Shown: positions 1 through 9,819, counted from the first letter of the stretch. The stretch: 64,000 nucleotides of DNA from Microbacterium commune (GCF_014836945.1 NZ_JACSPX010000001.1:62001-126000), one strand, 5' to 3'. A program made the numbers and translations. The notes: a model not told the origin generated them from the letters alone.

Positions 1-995
1 AACACAGCCAGCACGGCGTACGTGCCGGTCATCGCCATGACGCAGACGAGAGTCAGGCGGAAGCCCGACCCGAACGCCAGGCCGATGCCGACGGCCAGGA
101 CGACGACGGCGCCCCACGCGGTCCACAGCGGGGGCAGCGCACCCCACCCCGCACTCTCGTTCGACAGCTGCACGGCATCGCCGACCAGCGCAGCCGATGC
201 CGAGTCGATGCGAAGCCCCGTCAGCGCAGCGCCGGCATACAGGCCGGCGGCCATGAACGCCAGCATGATGAGTCCGTACATCAGTCGGGATGCGCCGGTC
301 ACGATGTCGGTCGAGGTCAACTCGAGCAGGGCGTTGGTGATCAGAGCACCGGGAACGAGGATGGCGACCGGTGCGCACACCGCGAACAGCGGCACGGGCC
401 CGAGATCGAGAGCGTTCGCGACGACCCCGACGAGCAGCGTCGACAGGAACGACGAGACGAACGGCGCCACTGCGGCCGCAGCGCGCACCCGCATCATCAG
501 CATGGTCAGCGCACCCACCAGCAGGCCCACGACGAAGGCGAGCACGGCCGCCCACCACGGACAGCGGAACAGCACGGCCAGCGATATCGAGAGCAGACCG
601 CATCCGATGACGCTCTGCAGACCCGGCATCCGCCGCGGGGTGGCGCGGATCGCGGCCATGCGCGCGGGTGCGGATGCCAGTGGCACCGTCCCCGACTCGA
701 GGTCGCGCACCAGTCTGCTGGCGCGAGCGGACTGACGGAACGTGAGCGCCTCGCCCTTGCCGATCACCGTCGTGGTCGCCGACGCCGCACCAGGGCGGCT
801 GACCATCACCATCTCCGGCAGGATCGCGAACTCCAGAGTCGTCTCGGGCGCCGCGCGACGGCTCACCTGCTCGAGCGATCCGCGCACGTCGGTCACCGAC
901 GTGCCGCACTCGAGCAGCAGGACACCGAGATCACCGAGGATCACGTCCGTCTCGGCGGCCGGCATCACGGCATCCGGCGCCGCCTGCGCTCTCAC
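1..995 (-). CDS. Threonine/serine exporter (ThrE) family protein, C-terminus cut by window edge
   Basis: About 331 residues are visible. The first ~130 are soluble (an [19 protein letters not shown] helix, then ILPEMVMVS), as in the DUF1212/ThrE N-terminal domain. Repeated hydrophobic segments follow (for example [20 protein letters not shown] and [20 protein letters not shown]), matching the ThrE family that exports threonine and serine across the inner membrane. The start is GTG at 995, overlapping the gltX stop by four bases (GTGA); an in-frame ATG at 965 is the alternative. The overlap puts it in one transcript with gltX. The family assignment rests on topology and remembered motifs. The missing C-terminus prevents a length check. 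Confidence 0.8.
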   Translation of the reverse strand, partial: MRAQAAPDAVMPAAETDVILGDLGVLLLECGTSVTDVRGSLEQVSRRAAPETTLEFAILPEMVMVSRPGAASATTTVIGKGEALTFRQSARASRLVRDLESGTVPLASAPARMAAIRATPRRMPGLQSVIGCGLLSISLAVLFRCPWWAAVLAFVVGLLVGALTMLMMRVRAAAAVAPFVSSFLSTLLVGVVANALDLGPVPLFAVCAPVAILVPGALITNALLELTSTDIVTGASRLMYGLIMLAFMAAGLYAGAALTGLRIDSASAALVGDAVQLSNESAGWGALPPLWTAWGAVVVLAVGIGLAFGSGFRLTLVCVMAMTGTYAVLAV

Positions 996-2497
996 GCCAG
1001 GAAGTCGGCGAGAAGACGCAGCCGCCGCAGCGACTCGTCCTTGCCCAGCAGCTCCATCGACTCGAACAGCGGCGGCGACACGCGTCGTCCCGTCAGGGCC
1101 ACCCGGGGCGGACCGTAGGCGACGCGGGGCTTGAGGCCGAGTTCGTCGACGAGCTTCGCCGAGAGCGCCGCCTGAATGGCATCCGGGGTGAAGTCCTCGA
1201 CCGGCTCGAGAGCGACGATGCAAGCGGCGAGCACCTCCGCGGCGTTCGCCGGCAGACCCTTGAGAGCGTCGGCCTCGTACGAGACGTTGTCGGTGAAGAG
1301 GAAGCCGAGCATGCCGGCCGACTCGCCCAGCAGCTGGATGCGCTCCTGCACGAGCGGCGCGGCACGGAAGGCCAGCACGATCTGCTCGTGCGTCGGCTCG
1401 CCGCCGAAGACGTCAGCGGCGGCGAGGTACGGCAGCATCCGCTCGGCGAAGTCCTTCTCGTCGAGCATGCGGATGTGGTCGCCGTTGATCGACTCGGCCT
1501 TCTTCTGGTCGAAACGCGCCGGGTTCGGGTTGACGTCGGCGATGTCGAACGCGGCGATGAACTCGTCGAGCGAGAACACGTCGCGGTCGGCGGCGATCGA
1601 CCAGCCGAGCAGCGCCAGGTAGTTCAGCAGCCCCTCGTGGATGAACCCGCGGTCGCGGTGCAGGAAGAGATCGGCCTGCGGGTCGCGCTTGGAAAGCTTC
1701 TTGTTGCCGGTCTCGCCGAGCACGAGCGGCATGTGCGCGAAGCGCGGGACGAAGGTGGTGACGCCGGCCTCGATCAGCGCGTCGTACAGCGCGAGCTGGC
1801 GGGCGGTCGACGGCATGAGGTCTTCGCCGCGCAGCACGTGGGTGATGCCCATCAGCGCGTCGTCGACGGGGTTCACGAACGTGTACAGCGGCACTCCGTT
1901 GGGCCGCACGACGACGAAGTCGGGGAACGAGCCGGCGGGAAAGGTGACCTCGCCGCGGATGAGGTCGACGTAGGTGAGGTCTTCGTCGGGCACACGCAGG
2001 CGCAGCGCGGGCTGACGCCCCTCGGCGCGGAAGGCGGCCTTCTGCTCGTCGGTCAGATCGCGGTCGAAGTTGTCGTAGCCGAGCTGCTTCGCGCGACCGT
2101 TCGCCTCGTTGCGGGCGTCGATCTCCTCGGCCGTCGAATAGCTCTCGTACAGCGCGCCCGTCGCCAGCAGCTTCTCGATCACGCCGCGGTAGATGTCGTG
2201 CCGCTCGGACTGGCGGTACGGAGCGTGCGGGCCGCCGACCTCGACGCCCTCGTCCCAGTCGATCTTCATCCAGGTGAGCGCGTCGACCAGCTGGCGGAAG
2301 CTCTCCTCGCTGTCCCGTGCCGCATCGGTGTCTTCGATGCGGAAGATCAGCTTCCCGCCGTTGTGGCGGGCGTACGCCCAGTTGTAGAGCGCCGTGCGCA
2401 CCATGCCGACGTGCGGCAGGCCGGTCGGCGAGGGGCAGAAGCGCACGCGGACGTCGGATCCGGTGGCGGTGGTGGTGAGGGGATGCACGGTAGCCAT
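992..2497 (-). CDS. gltX: Glutamyl-tRNA synthetase
   Basis: Charges tRNA-Glu with glutamate in the cytoplasm; class I synthetase of 501 residues, normal for bacterial GltX. The HIGH-type motif is [10 protein letters not shown] (residues 22-31) and the KMSKS-type motif is KLSKRDP (about 266-272). RIEDTD, typical of Glu/Gln enzymes, follows the first motif. The ATG at 2497 has GAGGGGAT just upstream, and a TAGACT hexamer (2507-2512) lies 9 nt before it, so the gene probably has its own promoter with an almost absent leader. It lies 40 bp below the MFS gene and overlaps the downstream exporter by four bases. Confidence 0.97.
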   Translation of the reverse strand: MATVHPLTTTATGSDVRVRFCPSPTGLPHVGMVRTALYNWAYARHNGGKLIFRIEDTDAARDSEESFRQLVDALTWMKIDWDEGVEVGGPHAPYRQSERHDIYRGVIEKLLATGALYESYSTAEEIDARNEANGRAKQLGYDNFDRDLTDEQKAAFRAEGRQPALRLRVPDEDLTYVDLIRGEVTFPAGSFPDFVVVRPNGVPLYTFVNPVDDALMGITHVLRGEDLMPSTARQLALYDALIEAGVTTFVPRFAHMPLVLGETGNKKLSKRDPQADLFLHRDRGFIHEGLLNYLALLGWSIAADRDVFSLDEFIAAFDIADVNPNPARFDQKKAESINGDHIRMLDEKDFAERMLPYLAAADVFGGEPTHEQIVLAFRAAPLVQERIQLLGESAGMLGFLFTDNVSYEADALKGLPANAAEVLAACIVALEPVEDFTPDAIQAALSAKLVDELGLKPRVAYGPPRVALTGRRVSPPLFESMELLGKDESLRRLRLLADFLA

Positions 2498-2537
2498 ATC
2501 CCCTCGAGTCTATCTGTGGCGGATGCTCGGCCCCGGC

Positions 2538-3800
2538 TCAGGCCGTGTCGCGGATGCGGCCGAACGGCGAGAGCGCGGTGATGGCGATCACGAGCGCCAG
2601 CGCGACCGTGGCGAGGCCGCCGTAGCCGAACTCGGTGAGCACGATGCCCGCGCCTGCGGCGCCGACGGCGGCCGTGAGGCTCATCAGCGAGTCGCTGACT
2701 CCCTGACGCCGCGGGCGCATGAGCACCGTCGACGATTCAGTCAGCAGTGCCGCGCCGGCGACGGTCGCCGCGCTCCAGCCCAGTCCGAGCAGGATCAGCG
2801 CGACCATCACGCCCGCCGGATGCTCACCGGCGAAGATCGCCGTGAGCAGGGATGCGGTGAGAACGACCTGCCCGAGCAGCACGACCCGGATGCGGCCCCA
2901 GCGATCGGCGAGGATCCCGAACAGCGGCGAGAGACCATACATGCCGGCGACGTGCAGCGCGATCGTCACCCCGACCAGCAGTGTCACCTCCTGCGTCGAC
3001 CCGTGGCCGCCGCCGTCGGCCATGTGCTTGAGGTGGATCGGCGTCATGGCCATCACCGACGCCATCACGGCGTGCGAACCGGAGACGGCGAAGATCGCGT
3101 ATCGCGCCACGACGGGACGGTCGATGTCGGCGCCGAGCACCGCGCCTCTGGATGCCGATCCCGCCAGGCGCATGGCGGTCAGCAGCGGGTCCGGTCGGAG
3201 CGCGATCACGTACAGCACCAGCGCGGCCGCCTGCGCAACGAGCGAGAAGAGGTACGAGCCGGTGAGCGGGGGCATCCCGATCAGCGCGCCGACCTCTTCG
3301 CCGAGCGGCAGCAGCAGCGGACCCGTGACCCCGCCGACCGTGGTCGACCAGACCACGATCGACAGATCGCGGCCCCGATGCTCGGGGGCGGCGAGATCGG
3401 TGGCGGCGAAACGCGACTGCAGGTTGCCGGCGTTGCCCATGCCGATCATGATGATCCCGACCAGGAGCAGCGGGAAGAAGCGCAGCGCGGCTGCGGTGAT
3501 GACGATGCCGATGCCGATGAGGGCGAGCAGGTTGCCCGCGGTCAGCGACATCCGGCGGCCGCGGCGCGCGGCGAAGCGGGCCAGCGGGATCGCGAAAGCG
3601 GCGGCGCCCAGGGTGACCGACGCGGTCGCGAGGCCCGAGAGCGCATCATCGCCCGAGAGGTCGGCAGCGAGCAGGGCCCCGAGCGAGACGGTCGCGCCGA
3701 ACGCGATGCCGCCCAGCACCTGCCCGGCGGCGAGCACGCCGACGGTGCGGCGCTGGACGGCGCGGAGGTCTTCGATCGGCTCGGTGCCCACCGCGCTCAC
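2538..3800 (-). CDS. MFS transporter
   Basis: A 420-residue polytopic membrane protein with about twelve hydrophobic segments and the MFS inter-helix signature (AIPLARFAARRGRRMSLT after TM2-3; GILADRWGRIRVV in the second half). It is probably a proton-driven efflux carrier; the substrate cannot be read from sequence. The GTG start at 3800 overlaps the FAH-hydrolase stop by four bases (GTGA), so translation is probably coupled. The longer open frame upstream of this GTG is arginine-rich antisense-like sequence and was not used. The gene ends 40 bp before gltX. Confidence 0.88.
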   Translation of the reverse strand: MSAVGTEPIEDLRAVQRRTVGVLAAGQVLGGIAFGATVSLGALLAADLSGDDALSGLATASVTLGAAAFAIPLARFAARRGRRMSLTAGNLLALIGIGIVITAAALRFFPLLLVGIIMIGMGNAGNLQSRFAATDLAAPEHRGRDLSIVVWSTTVGGVTGPLLLPLGEEVGALIGMPPLTGSYLFSLVAQAAALVLYVIALRPDPLLTAMRLAGSASRGAVLGADIDRPVVARYAIFAVSGSHAVMASVMAMTPIHLKHMADGGGHGSTQEVTLLVGVTIALHVAGMYGLSPLFGILADRWGRIRVVLLGQVVLTASLLTAIFAGEHPAGVMVALILLGLGWSAATVAGAALLTESSTVLMRPRRQGVSDSLMSLTAAVGAAGAGIVLTEFGYGGLATVALALVIAITALSPFGRIRDTA

Positions 3801-4573
3801 GCGGCAGGCGAGGCGTCGCGCACGGGGTTGCGCAGCACGCCGATCCCACTGATCTCGATCTCGACGCTGTCTCCGGCGACGATTTCGCCCACGCCCGCAG
3901 GGGTGCCGGTCATGATCACGTCCCCCGGGAGCAGGGTGAACGCGGCGGAGGCGTACGCGATGATGTCGGCGACCGAGTGGATCATGTCGGTCAGCGGCGC
4001 CTGCTGGCGGACCTCGCCGTTCACCCGAGTCTCGAGCCGTGCGGTGGCGGCCTCGAATTCGGTCTCGATGATCGGGCCGAGCGGGCAGAACGTGTCGAAG
4101 CCCTTGCCGCGCGTCCACTGGCCGTCCTTGCGCTGCAGGTCGCGCGCGGTCACGTCGTTGCCGATCGTGTAGCCGAAGACGTAGTCGAGAGCGTTCTCGG
4201 CGCTGACGTTCTTGGCGATGCGACCGATCACCGCGACGAGCTCACCCTCGAACTCGGTGCGCTCCGAGATCGCCGGGCGCACGATGCTGTCGCCGGGGCC
4301 GACGACGGCGGTGTTGGGCTTGAGGAAGAGCAGCGGCTCCTCGGGGGCGACGTTGCCGAACTCCGCGGCGTGGTCGTGGTAGTTGCGGCCGACGCAGACG
4401 ACCTTCGAGCGCGGGATCACCGGGGCGAGCAGGGCGACGTCGGCCACAGGCACGCGCTCCCCCGTCGGCTGGTAGCCGGCGAACATGGGGTCGCCGTCGA
4501 GCACGACGATCTCGCTCTCGTCGAGGATGCCATACCGGATGCCGTCGTTGTGACTGAAACGCGCGATCTTCAC
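3797..4573 (-). CDS. Fumarylacetoacetate hydrolase (FAH) family protein
   Basis: 258 residues, the size of the single-domain FAH/acylpyruvase branch. Conserved features are FCVGRNY-like VCVGRNYHDHAAE (about 59-71), the metal-binding FEGELVAVIG, the IGNDVTARDLQ loop and the C-terminal MTGTPAGVG. Such enzymes hydrolyse or decarboxylate 2-oxo acids such as acylpyruvates or oxaloacetate with a divalent metal. The exact substrate here is unknown. The start is GTG, six bases after a TAGGCT hexamer, so it is probably leaderless. It heads the run FAH-MFS-gltX-exporter. Confidence 0.9.
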   Translation of the reverse strand: MKIARFSHNDGIRYGILDESEIVVLDGDPMFAGYQPTGERVPVADVALLAPVIPRSKVVCVGRNYHDHAAEFGNVAPEEPLLFLKPNTAVVGPGDSIVRPAISERTEFEGELVAVIGRIAKNVSAENALDYVFGYTIGNDVTARDLQRKDGQWTRGKGFDTFCPLGPIIETEFEAATARLETRVNGEVRQQAPLTDMIHSVADIIAYASAAFTLLPGDVIMTGTPAGVGEIVAGDSVEIEISGIGVLRNPVRDASPAA

Positions 4574-4579
4574 CCCGTC

Positions 4580-4585
4580 AGCCTA
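4580..4585 (-). promoter_or_regulatory. -10 hexamer of leaderless promoter (FAH gene)
   Basis: TAGGCT on the minus strand ends six bases before the GTG at 4573. The spacing puts the transcription start at or within a base of the start codon. No Shine-Dalgarno sequence is possible in that gap. Confidence 0.55.
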
Positions 4586-4623
4586 TCCCCGCCCCTCTGC
4601 CTTCCTCTCGTCCCTTCCCCCGT

Positions 4624-4715
4624 CCTTTCCTCCGCCGACACCCCTAGTTCGCGCTGACACCCCCCTGCACGAACGTCCGCATGTGGGGGCGTGGGCGCGA
4701 AGTGGGGGTGCCGGG
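4624..4715. repeat. Palindromic GACACCCC/TTCGCGC repeat, copy A
   Basis: An imperfect inverted repeat: left arm with GACACCCC, TTCGCGC and GACACCCCC (4637-4664), right arm with the complements GTGGGGGC, GCGCGAA and GTGGGGGTG (4683-4713). The spacer is about 19 bases. A pyrimidine-rich flank (CCTTTCCTCC, from 4624) precedes it. It is strongly similar to copy B on the other side of the nuclease-like gene. The other sequence in the 4574-4769 gap shows no gene. Confidence 0.8.
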
Positions 4716-4769
4716 GCATGGCGTGGAGAGCGGGCGGAGAGAGATCACGAGCGAGGAACAGCGCACACG

Positions 4770-5750
4770 TCAGCCGGGCGGCCGGATGCCGAACGCGGCG
4801 AGACGCGCTCCGAGCGCGTCGGGTGTGCGGATGTGCTCGAATCCCCAACGCGCGAAGCTCCAGCCGGTGACGCCTCGGATGTCATCTTCTCGCTGCTTCT
4901 CGGCCAGCACCGCTTCATCTGGTGAAATCTCGGTGCGAAGGTCGGGATCGAGGTACTTGTCCTTGCCATCGAACTCGCCGAACCGCCGTGTCCCCAGGAA
5001 GGCGAAGTCCGCCCAATACCGATCGCCCTGCGCCCCGGTGATGGGAACCTGCAGATCGTAGTTCGAGAAGCCCAGCTGGTGCAGCCGCACGCGGCTGACG
5101 CTCTCGCCGGGCAGCTGCGCCCTCCCGTCGGCGAACTCGATGACCTCTCGGCCTTGACGCACGCCCCGCAAGCCAGGGCGGGCGAGTCGTCGGGCTTGGG
5201 TGCGCCACAGGGCATCCGCTTCCGCATCCACCACCTGCCCGCTTACGGTGCGCCTGCGCAGGGCCGCGTCGGCGCAGCTCACCGCGGTATCGAACGCCGC
5301 TGTGCGCGCGACGTCGAATGCCGTGCGGATCAGCGACGTGACGCGGAAGCCTTCTACCTCGGCGATGTCCTCGTCATCGAGGCGCATGTCGCGGCGCACG
5401 ACTCCGGCGATCACCCGACTGTGCCGCGTCCCGTCGATGACGATCTGCACTGGTTGATCACGCATCCGGTACATCGGCAGCCCCCAGAGCACCGCTGCCG
5501 AGGCGTGGCTGAACAGCGGTCCTCTTCCGGTGCTCGCTGCCTTCACCGCCAGCACCTTCAGGAGGTGCTGTCCTTCCCACCAGAGCGAGGTCCAATCCTT
5601 CGTCCGCACGTAGGATCCGCGGTGAACCCTGCGCAGGCTCCGCGCGTCAACGGCATCGCGCAGCTGCCGCACGGTGACTCCAGCCTGCAGCAGGCGCTCG
5701 CGGGTGAGCAGCATCCGATCTGCCTCAGCGATGTCGATTCGTCGACGCAT
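4770..5750 (-). CDS. AbiEi-like N-terminal wHTH plus DUF559-type nuclease-like protein
   Basis: 326 residues. Residues ~10-60 (LLTRERLLQAGVTVRQLRDA, then LRRVHRGSYV) resemble the winged-helix start of AbiEi-type antitoxin proteins. The C-terminal third contains YWADFAFLGTRRFGEFDGKDKY, the D...E-x-D-x-K pattern of a PD-(D/E)XK fold as in DUF559/Vsr-like proteins. Function is unknown; DNA cleavage or binding is inference. No AbiEii-type toxin gene is adjacent, so a toxin-antitoxin role is not supported. GC looks lower than in flanking genes, and the palindromic repeats on both sides suggest acquisition as a unit. The start is ATG at 5750; a GGAG lies directly upstream. Confidence 0.75.
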   Translation of the reverse strand: MRRRIDIAEADRMLLTRERLLQAGVTVRQLRDAVDARSLRRVHRGSYVRTKDWTSLWWEGQHLLKVLAVKAASTGRGPLFSHASAAVLWGLPMYRMRDQPVQIVIDGTRHSRVIAGVVRRDMRLDDEDIAEVEGFRVTSLIRTAFDVARTAAFDTAVSCADAALRRRTVSGQVVDAEADALWRTQARRLARPGLRGVRQGREVIEFADGRAQLPGESVSRVRLHQLGFSNYDLQVPITGAQGDRYWADFAFLGTRRFGEFDGKDKYLDPDLRTEISPDEAVLAEKQREDDIRGVTGWSFARWGFEHIRTPDALGARLAAFGIRPPG

Positions 5751-5834
5751 CGCTCCATGATGCGCACCCCCGAGTGCCGCATGGACTTATTCCACACCGC
5801 AATGCGCCAGAGGCGCCCTGTGCAGAAAGAACCT

Positions 5835-5930
5835 CTTCGCCGACACCCCCTGTTCATGCCGACACCCCCACCTGCGCACGTCACCACGTAGGGGTGTCGG
5901 CGCGAAGTGGGGGTCTCGGCGAAGAAAAGG
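5835..5930. repeat. Palindromic GACACCCC/TTCGCGC repeat, copy B
   Basis: A near-perfect inverted repeat with arms of about 39 bases: left arm from CTTCGCCGACACCCCC (5835), right arm ending GTCTCGGCGAAG (5924). It lies between the ilvE stop (5944) and the start of the nuclease-like gene (5750). As RNA it would form a long hairpin, so it could also terminate ilvE transcription. A purine-rich flank (GAAGAAAAGG) mirrors the pyrimidine flank of copy A. The rest of the 5751-5943 gap holds no gene. Confidence 0.85.
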
Positions 5931-5943
5931 AAGAGAGAGGACG

Positions 5944-7047
5944 TCAGTCCACGCGGACGAGCCAGCCGTGCTTGTCCTCACGGCGGCCGTACTGGATGTC
6001 GGTCAGCTCCTCGCGCAGCGACAGCGCCAGCTCGCCGAGGGGCTGCTCGTCTTCGAAGTCGTCCGACACGAGAGCGCCGATGGGCGTGACCACGGCGGCC
6101 GTGCCGCACGCGAACACCTCGACGATGTCGCCGGATGCCACCCCCTGACGCCACTCGTCGAGCGACACCGCCCGACGTTCGACCGTGAGTCCGCGGTCCT
6201 CGGCGAGCTGCAGCAGCGAGTCGCGCGTGATGCCCTCGAGGATGCTGTCGGACTGCGGCGTGACGACCCGGCCGTCCTTGTAGACGAACACGACGTTCAT
6301 GCCGCCGAGTTCTTCGACGTTGCCGTCCTGGTCGAGGAAGACCACCTGGTCGCAGCCCTGAGCCGAGGCCTCGGCCTGCGGCAGCAAGCTGGAGGCGTAG
6401 TTGCCGCCGGTCTTGGCCGCACCCGTGCCGCCCTTGCCCGCACGTGCGTAGGTCTTCGACAGCCAGATGCGCACCGGCTTCACGCCGCCGGTGAAGTAGG
6501 CCCCGGCGGGCGACGCGATCAGGTAATAGGCGACCTTCTTCGCGGGGCGCACGCCGAGGAACGCCTCCTTGGCGAACATGAACGGGCGCAGGTACAGGCT
6601 CTGGTCGGCTCCGGACGGCACCCAGGCGCCGTCGACGGCGATGAGCTCGCGGATCGACTGGATGAAGTACTCCGTCGGCAGCTCCGGTAGAGCCAGGCGG
6701 CGCGCGCTGCGGCGCAGGCGTTCGGCGTTGCGGTCAGGACGGAACGTGTACACAGCGCCATCCGCGTGCCGGTACGCCTTGATGCCCTCGAAGATCTCCT
6801 GCCCGTAGTGCAGCACGGCGGCGGCCGGGTCGAGCGAGATCGGACCATACGGCTGGACGCGCGGGCGATGCCAGCCACCCTTCTCAGACCAGCAGATGTC
6901 GACCATGTGGTCGGTGAAGTTCGTGCCGAAGCCCGGATTCTGCAGGATCTCGTCGCGCTGAGCGGGGCTCTTGGCGGCGAGGTTCTTCGTCACGGCGAAC
7001 GTGAGCTCAGCGGTGCCGGAGCTGGGCGTGGTGGCGGTGTCGGTCAT
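5944..7047 (-). CDS. ilvE: Branched-chain amino acid aminotransferase
   Basis: Last step of valine, leucine and isoleucine synthesis: PLP-dependent transamination of the 2-oxo acids in the cytoplasm. 367 residues, normal for the class IV group II enzymes. Seen: RPFMFAKEAFLGVRPAKK, the PLP-lysine region GAAKTGGNYASSLLPQ, and the class IV signature EELGGMNVVFVY. The ATG at 7047 (MTDTATT) was chosen because the upstream extension is low-complexity and arginine-rich; GAGGACA precedes it. It lies 46 bp downstream of leuB on the same strand, so the two may be cotranscribed. Confidence 0.96.
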   Translation of the reverse strand: MTDTATTPSSGTAELTFAVTKNLAAKSPAQRDEILQNPGFGTNFTDHMVDICWSEKGGWHRPRVQPYGPISLDPAAAVLHYGQEIFEGIKAYRHADGAVYTFRPDRNAERLRRSARRLALPELPTEYFIQSIRELIAVDGAWVPSGADQSLYLRPFMFAKEAFLGVRPAKKVAYYLIASPAGAYFTGGVKPVRIWLSKTYARAGKGGTGAAKTGGNYASSLLPQAEASAQGCDQVVFLDQDGNVEELGGMNVVFVYKDGRVVTPQSDSILEGITRDSLLQLAEDRGLTVERRAVSLDEWRQGVASGDIVEVFACGTAAVVTPIGALVSDDFEDEQPLGELALSLREELTDIQYGRREDKHGWLVRVD

Positions 7048-7093
7048 GTCTGTCCTCTGTCGGATGCGGCGGCGATGCGCGCGTGCTCTCAGA

Positions 7094-8143
7094 TTACGCC
7101 TGCAGACGAGCGATGATCGCGTCGCCCGTCTCGACGGTGGTGCGAGCGCCGTCGCGGCTCGCGATGTCTGCTTCGACCGCCCGCTGGACACGCGCGGCCT
7201 CGTCGTGCAGGCCGAGGTGGTCGAGCAGCAGGGCGACCGACAGGATCGCTGCGGTCGGATCGGCCTTCTGCTGTCCGGCGATGTCGGGTGCCGAGCCGTG
7301 CACGGGCTCGAACATCGAGGGGAACGCGCCGTCGGGGTTGATGTTGCCGGAGGCTGCGAGGCCGATGCCGCCGGTGACGGCACCGGCGAGGTCGGTGAGG
7401 ATGTCGCCGAAGAGGTTGTCGGTGACGATCACATCGAAGCGTGCCGGGTCGGTCACGAGGAAGATGGTGGCGGCGTCGACGTGCAGGTAGTCGACGGAGA
7501 CGTCGGGGTGCTCGGATGCCACCTGATCGACGATCCGCTTCCAGATCGCGCCGGCGTGCACGAGCACGTTGGTCTTGTGCACCAGGGTGAGCTTCTGGCG
7601 TCGCCGCTCGGCGAGATCGAACGCGTAGCGGACGACGCGCTCCACCCCGAATGCGGTGTTGACGCTCGTCTCGTTGGCGACCTCGTGCGGCGTGCCCTTG
7701 CGGATCGCGCCGCCGTTGCCGACGTAGGGCCCCTCGGTGCCCTCGCGCACGACGACGAAGTCGATCTCACCCGGGTCGGCCAGTGGACCGGATGCGCCAG
7801 GGAACAGCTTCGAGGGGCGCAGGTTCACGTAGTGGTCGAGCTCGAAGCGCAGCTTCAGCAGCAGGCCGCGCTCGATGTTGGCATCCTTCAGCCGCTCATC
7901 GCCGGGCGTGCCGCCGACGGCACCGAGCAGGATCGCGTCGTGCGCGCGGATCGCGTCGAGATCCTCGTCGGTGAGCGTGTCGCCGGTGGCGAGGTAGCGG
8001 TCGGCGCCGAGCGAGAACGGCGTCTTCTCGAAGGTCACCTCGCTGCCGGCGGTGACTGCGTCGAGCACCCGCTCAGCCTCGGCGATGACCTCTCGTCCGA
8101 TGCCGTCCCCGGGGATGACGGCCAGCTTCACGACGCGCGACAT
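7094..8143 (-). CDS. leuB: 3-isopropylmalate dehydrogenase
   Basis: Oxidative decarboxylation of 3-isopropylmalate in leucine synthesis, NAD-dependent. 349 residues. Seen: [10 protein letters not shown] at the N-terminus, substrate-binding arginines in [16 protein letters not shown] and VVREGTEG, and the metal and cofactor region [28 protein letters not shown] followed by [13 protein letters not shown]. The ATG at 8143 follows AAGGAGATTC. A TACGCT hexamer at 8200-8205 (minus strand) would give a leader of about 50 nt. The pairing with ilvE fits branched-chain amino acid synthesis. Confidence 0.97.
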   Translation of the reverse strand: MSRVVKLAVIPGDGIGREVIAEAERVLDAVTAGSEVTFEKTPFSLGADRYLATGDTLTDEDLDAIRAHDAILLGAVGGTPGDERLKDANIERGLLLKLRFELDHYVNLRPSKLFPGASGPLADPGEIDFVVVREGTEGPYVGNGGAIRKGTPHEVANETSVNTAFGVERVVRYAFDLAERRRQKLTLVHKTNVLVHAGAIWKRIVDQVASEHPDVSVDYLHVDAATIFLVTDPARFDVIVTDNLFGDILTDLAGAVTGGIGLAASGNINPDGAFPSMFEPVHGSAPDIAGQQKADPTAAILSVALLLDHLGLHDEAARVQRAVEADIASRDGARTTVETGDAIIARLQA

Positions 8144-8235
8144 GAATCTCCTTGGGACGCTGCTCGTCTGCGGCACGGGTCGCCGCGGACACTGTCTCCA
8201 GCGTAGCGGCGCCCACGCGCCCCTCACGCCGGATG

Positions 8236-9765
8236 TCAGCGCGGCGGCCGCAGCGTGGTGGCGGCGACGGCGACGGCGGATGCCACGAGCAGAGCGCCGA
8301 TGAGGGAGGTCGTCACGATGCCGGAGTCGAAGGCGTGCGCTGCGGCCCGCCACAGGGCATCCGCCTGCGCCGCCGGCAGGTTCTCCGCCGCCGCATAGGC
8401 TCCTGCGAGCGTCTCCCGGGCCTGCGCGGCCGCTTCGTCGGGTACGCCGTTCGGGATCGTCAGCGCACCGCGGTAGAACGCCGTGATGATCCCACCCAGC
8501 ACGGCCGTGCCGAGCACGGCGCCGAGCTCGTAGGCGGTCTCGGAGACCGCACTGGCGGCCCCCGCCTTCTCCGCCGGAGCATGCGCGAGGATCAGCTCGT
8601 TGGAGATGGTCTCCGCGGCGCCGATCCCGATGCCCAGCACGACGAAGGCGGCGATCAGCCAGGCGACGCTGTTCGACTGCGCGGTGAACGCGACGATCAG
8701 ATATCCGCCGACCGACAGCACCAGACCCGCGGGCACGACGATGTGCGGGGGCACACGGCGAGAGATCGGCACCACGCTGAGCCCGGCGACGATCATGGCT
8801 GCCATGCCTGGCACCAGCGCGAGCCCGGCGGTCATCGGCGAGAGCCCGAGCACGAGCTGCAGCTGCTGCGGCACGAAGTAGAGGAACCCGACCAGGGCGA
8901 TCACGCTGAGCAGGTTCACGAGGATCGCACCACTGAAGCCGCCGCGTCGGAACAGGCTCATGTCGAGCATGGGCGTATCGGCGCGCAGCTGACGGCGCAC
9001 GAACAGCCACCCCATCGCGAGGCCGACGATCACGAGAGCCGCGGCGCCGAGCGTCGGTCCGTCGACGGCGAAGGATTTGATGGCGTAGACGACGGGGAGC
9101 ATGGCTGCCATCGACAGCAGGATGCCGATGGGGTCGATCCGCCCCGGGTTGGGATCACGGCTCTCCGGCAGCAGCCAGTACCCGCCGATGAGCAGCGGGA
9201 CGAGCATGGGCACCGCGATGAGGAACACCGAGCCCCACGCGAAGTGCTCGAGCAGGAATCCCCCGACGACGGGTCCCAGCGCCGATCCGGCCGAGAACCC
9301 GGATGCCCAGATCGCGATCGCAAGGCGTCGCTGGTCGCGGTTGGGGAAGATCGAACGCAGCAGCGACAGGGTTGACGGCATGAGCATCGCGCCGAAGAAC
9401 CCGAGCGCGGCGCGCGCGGCGATGAGCAGTCCTGCGGTCGGCGCGAAGGCTGCCAGCACGGAGACGACGGCGAAACCGGTGGCGCCGATGAACAGCATCC
9501 GCCGCCTTCCGAACCGGTCTCCCATCACCCCCATGGTCACGAGCAGTCCGGCGAGCACGAGCGAGTAGACGTCGATCACCCAGAGCTGCTCGGCGCCGGA
9601 GGGACGCAGCGCAAGCGATATCTCGGGCAGTGCGAAGCTGAGCACGGTGTTGTCGACCGACACCAGCAGCACGGGCAGCATGAGGACGGCCAGCGCGGCC
9701 CACCCTCTCGCGCCGACGCGCGCGCCATCCTCGTGGGTCAGCCGGACCGGGGCCGTGACGGACAT
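8236..9765 (-). CDS. MFS drug-efflux transporter (DHA2-like, 14 TM)
   Basis: 509 residues with about fourteen hydrophobic segments, the usual length of the DHA2/QacA-type proton antiporters. Seen: [17 protein letters not shown] in TM1, the motif A region [18 protein letters not shown], and the motif C-like [19 protein letters not shown]. It probably exports a cationic or hydrophobic drug; the substrate is unknown. It is divergent from a TetR regulator with a palindrome in the 90-bp intergenic space, the usual arrangement for a repressor-controlled pump. GAGGTG precedes the ATG. Confidence 0.92.
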   Translation of the reverse strand: MSVTAPVRLTHEDGARVGARGWAALAVLMLPVLLVSVDNTVLSFALPEISLALRPSGAEQLWVIDVYSLVLAGLLVTMGVMGDRFGRRRMLFIGATGFAVVSVLAAFAPTAGLLIAARAALGFFGAMLMPSTLSLLRSIFPNRDQRRLAIAIWASGFSAGSALGPVVGGFLLEHFAWGSVFLIAVPMLVPLLIGGYWLLPESRDPNPGRIDPIGILLSMAAMLPVVYAIKSFAVDGPTLGAAALVIVGLAMGWLFVRRQLRADTPMLDMSLFRRGGFSGAILVNLLSVIALVGFLYFVPQQLQLVLGLSPMTAGLALVPGMAAMIVAGLSVVPISRRVPPHIVVPAGLVLSVGGYLIVAFTAQSNSVAWLIAAFVVLGIGIGAAETISNELILAHAPAEKAGAASAVSETAYELGAVLGTAVLGGIITAFYRGALTIPNGVPDEAAAQARETLAGAYAAAENLPAAQADALWRAAAHAFDSGIVTTSLIGALLVASAVAVAATTLRPPR

Positions 9766-9805
9766 TCGTGCACCTCTTCTGCGTCTGGATCGGCGAGCTT
9801 TCTAA

Positions 9806-9819
9806 ACCGTCCGGATGGT
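9806..9819. promoter_or_regulatory. Candidate TetR operator between efflux gene and regulator
   Basis: ACCGTCCGGATGGT is a 14-bp near-palindrome (12 of 14 positions symmetrical) in the middle of the 90-bp divergent region. A TACAGT hexamer begins at its last base (9819-9824) and could be the -10 of the regulator gene. The position fits simultaneous control of both genes; binding is inferred. Confidence 0.5.

Larger units (their letters stand above)
4624..5930. mobile_element. Candidate TIR-bounded single-gene cassette (nuclease-like gene)
   Basis: The outer left edge (4624-4664) and the reverse complement of the outer right edge (5930-5890) align over about 41 bases with few mismatches: both read CCTTT, CGCCGA, ACCCC, TTCGCG, GACACCCC. 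Between them is one gene of visibly lower GC than its neighbours. The unit sits between the backbone genes ilvE and the FAH gene. No transposase is present. No target-site duplication could be established. Treating it as mobile is inference. Confidence 0.4.

Noticed and set aside
4770..5750. Type IV toxin-antitoxin (AbiE) reading of the nuclease-like gene
   Set aside because: No AbiEii-type nucleotidyltransferase toxin adjoins it, and the C-terminus is nuclease-like rather than AbiEi-C.
7094..9010. Apparent long N-terminal extension of leuB
   Set aside because: The extension is an antisense/out-of-frame reading of the MFS gene; a Shine-Dalgarno and LeuB start are at 8143.
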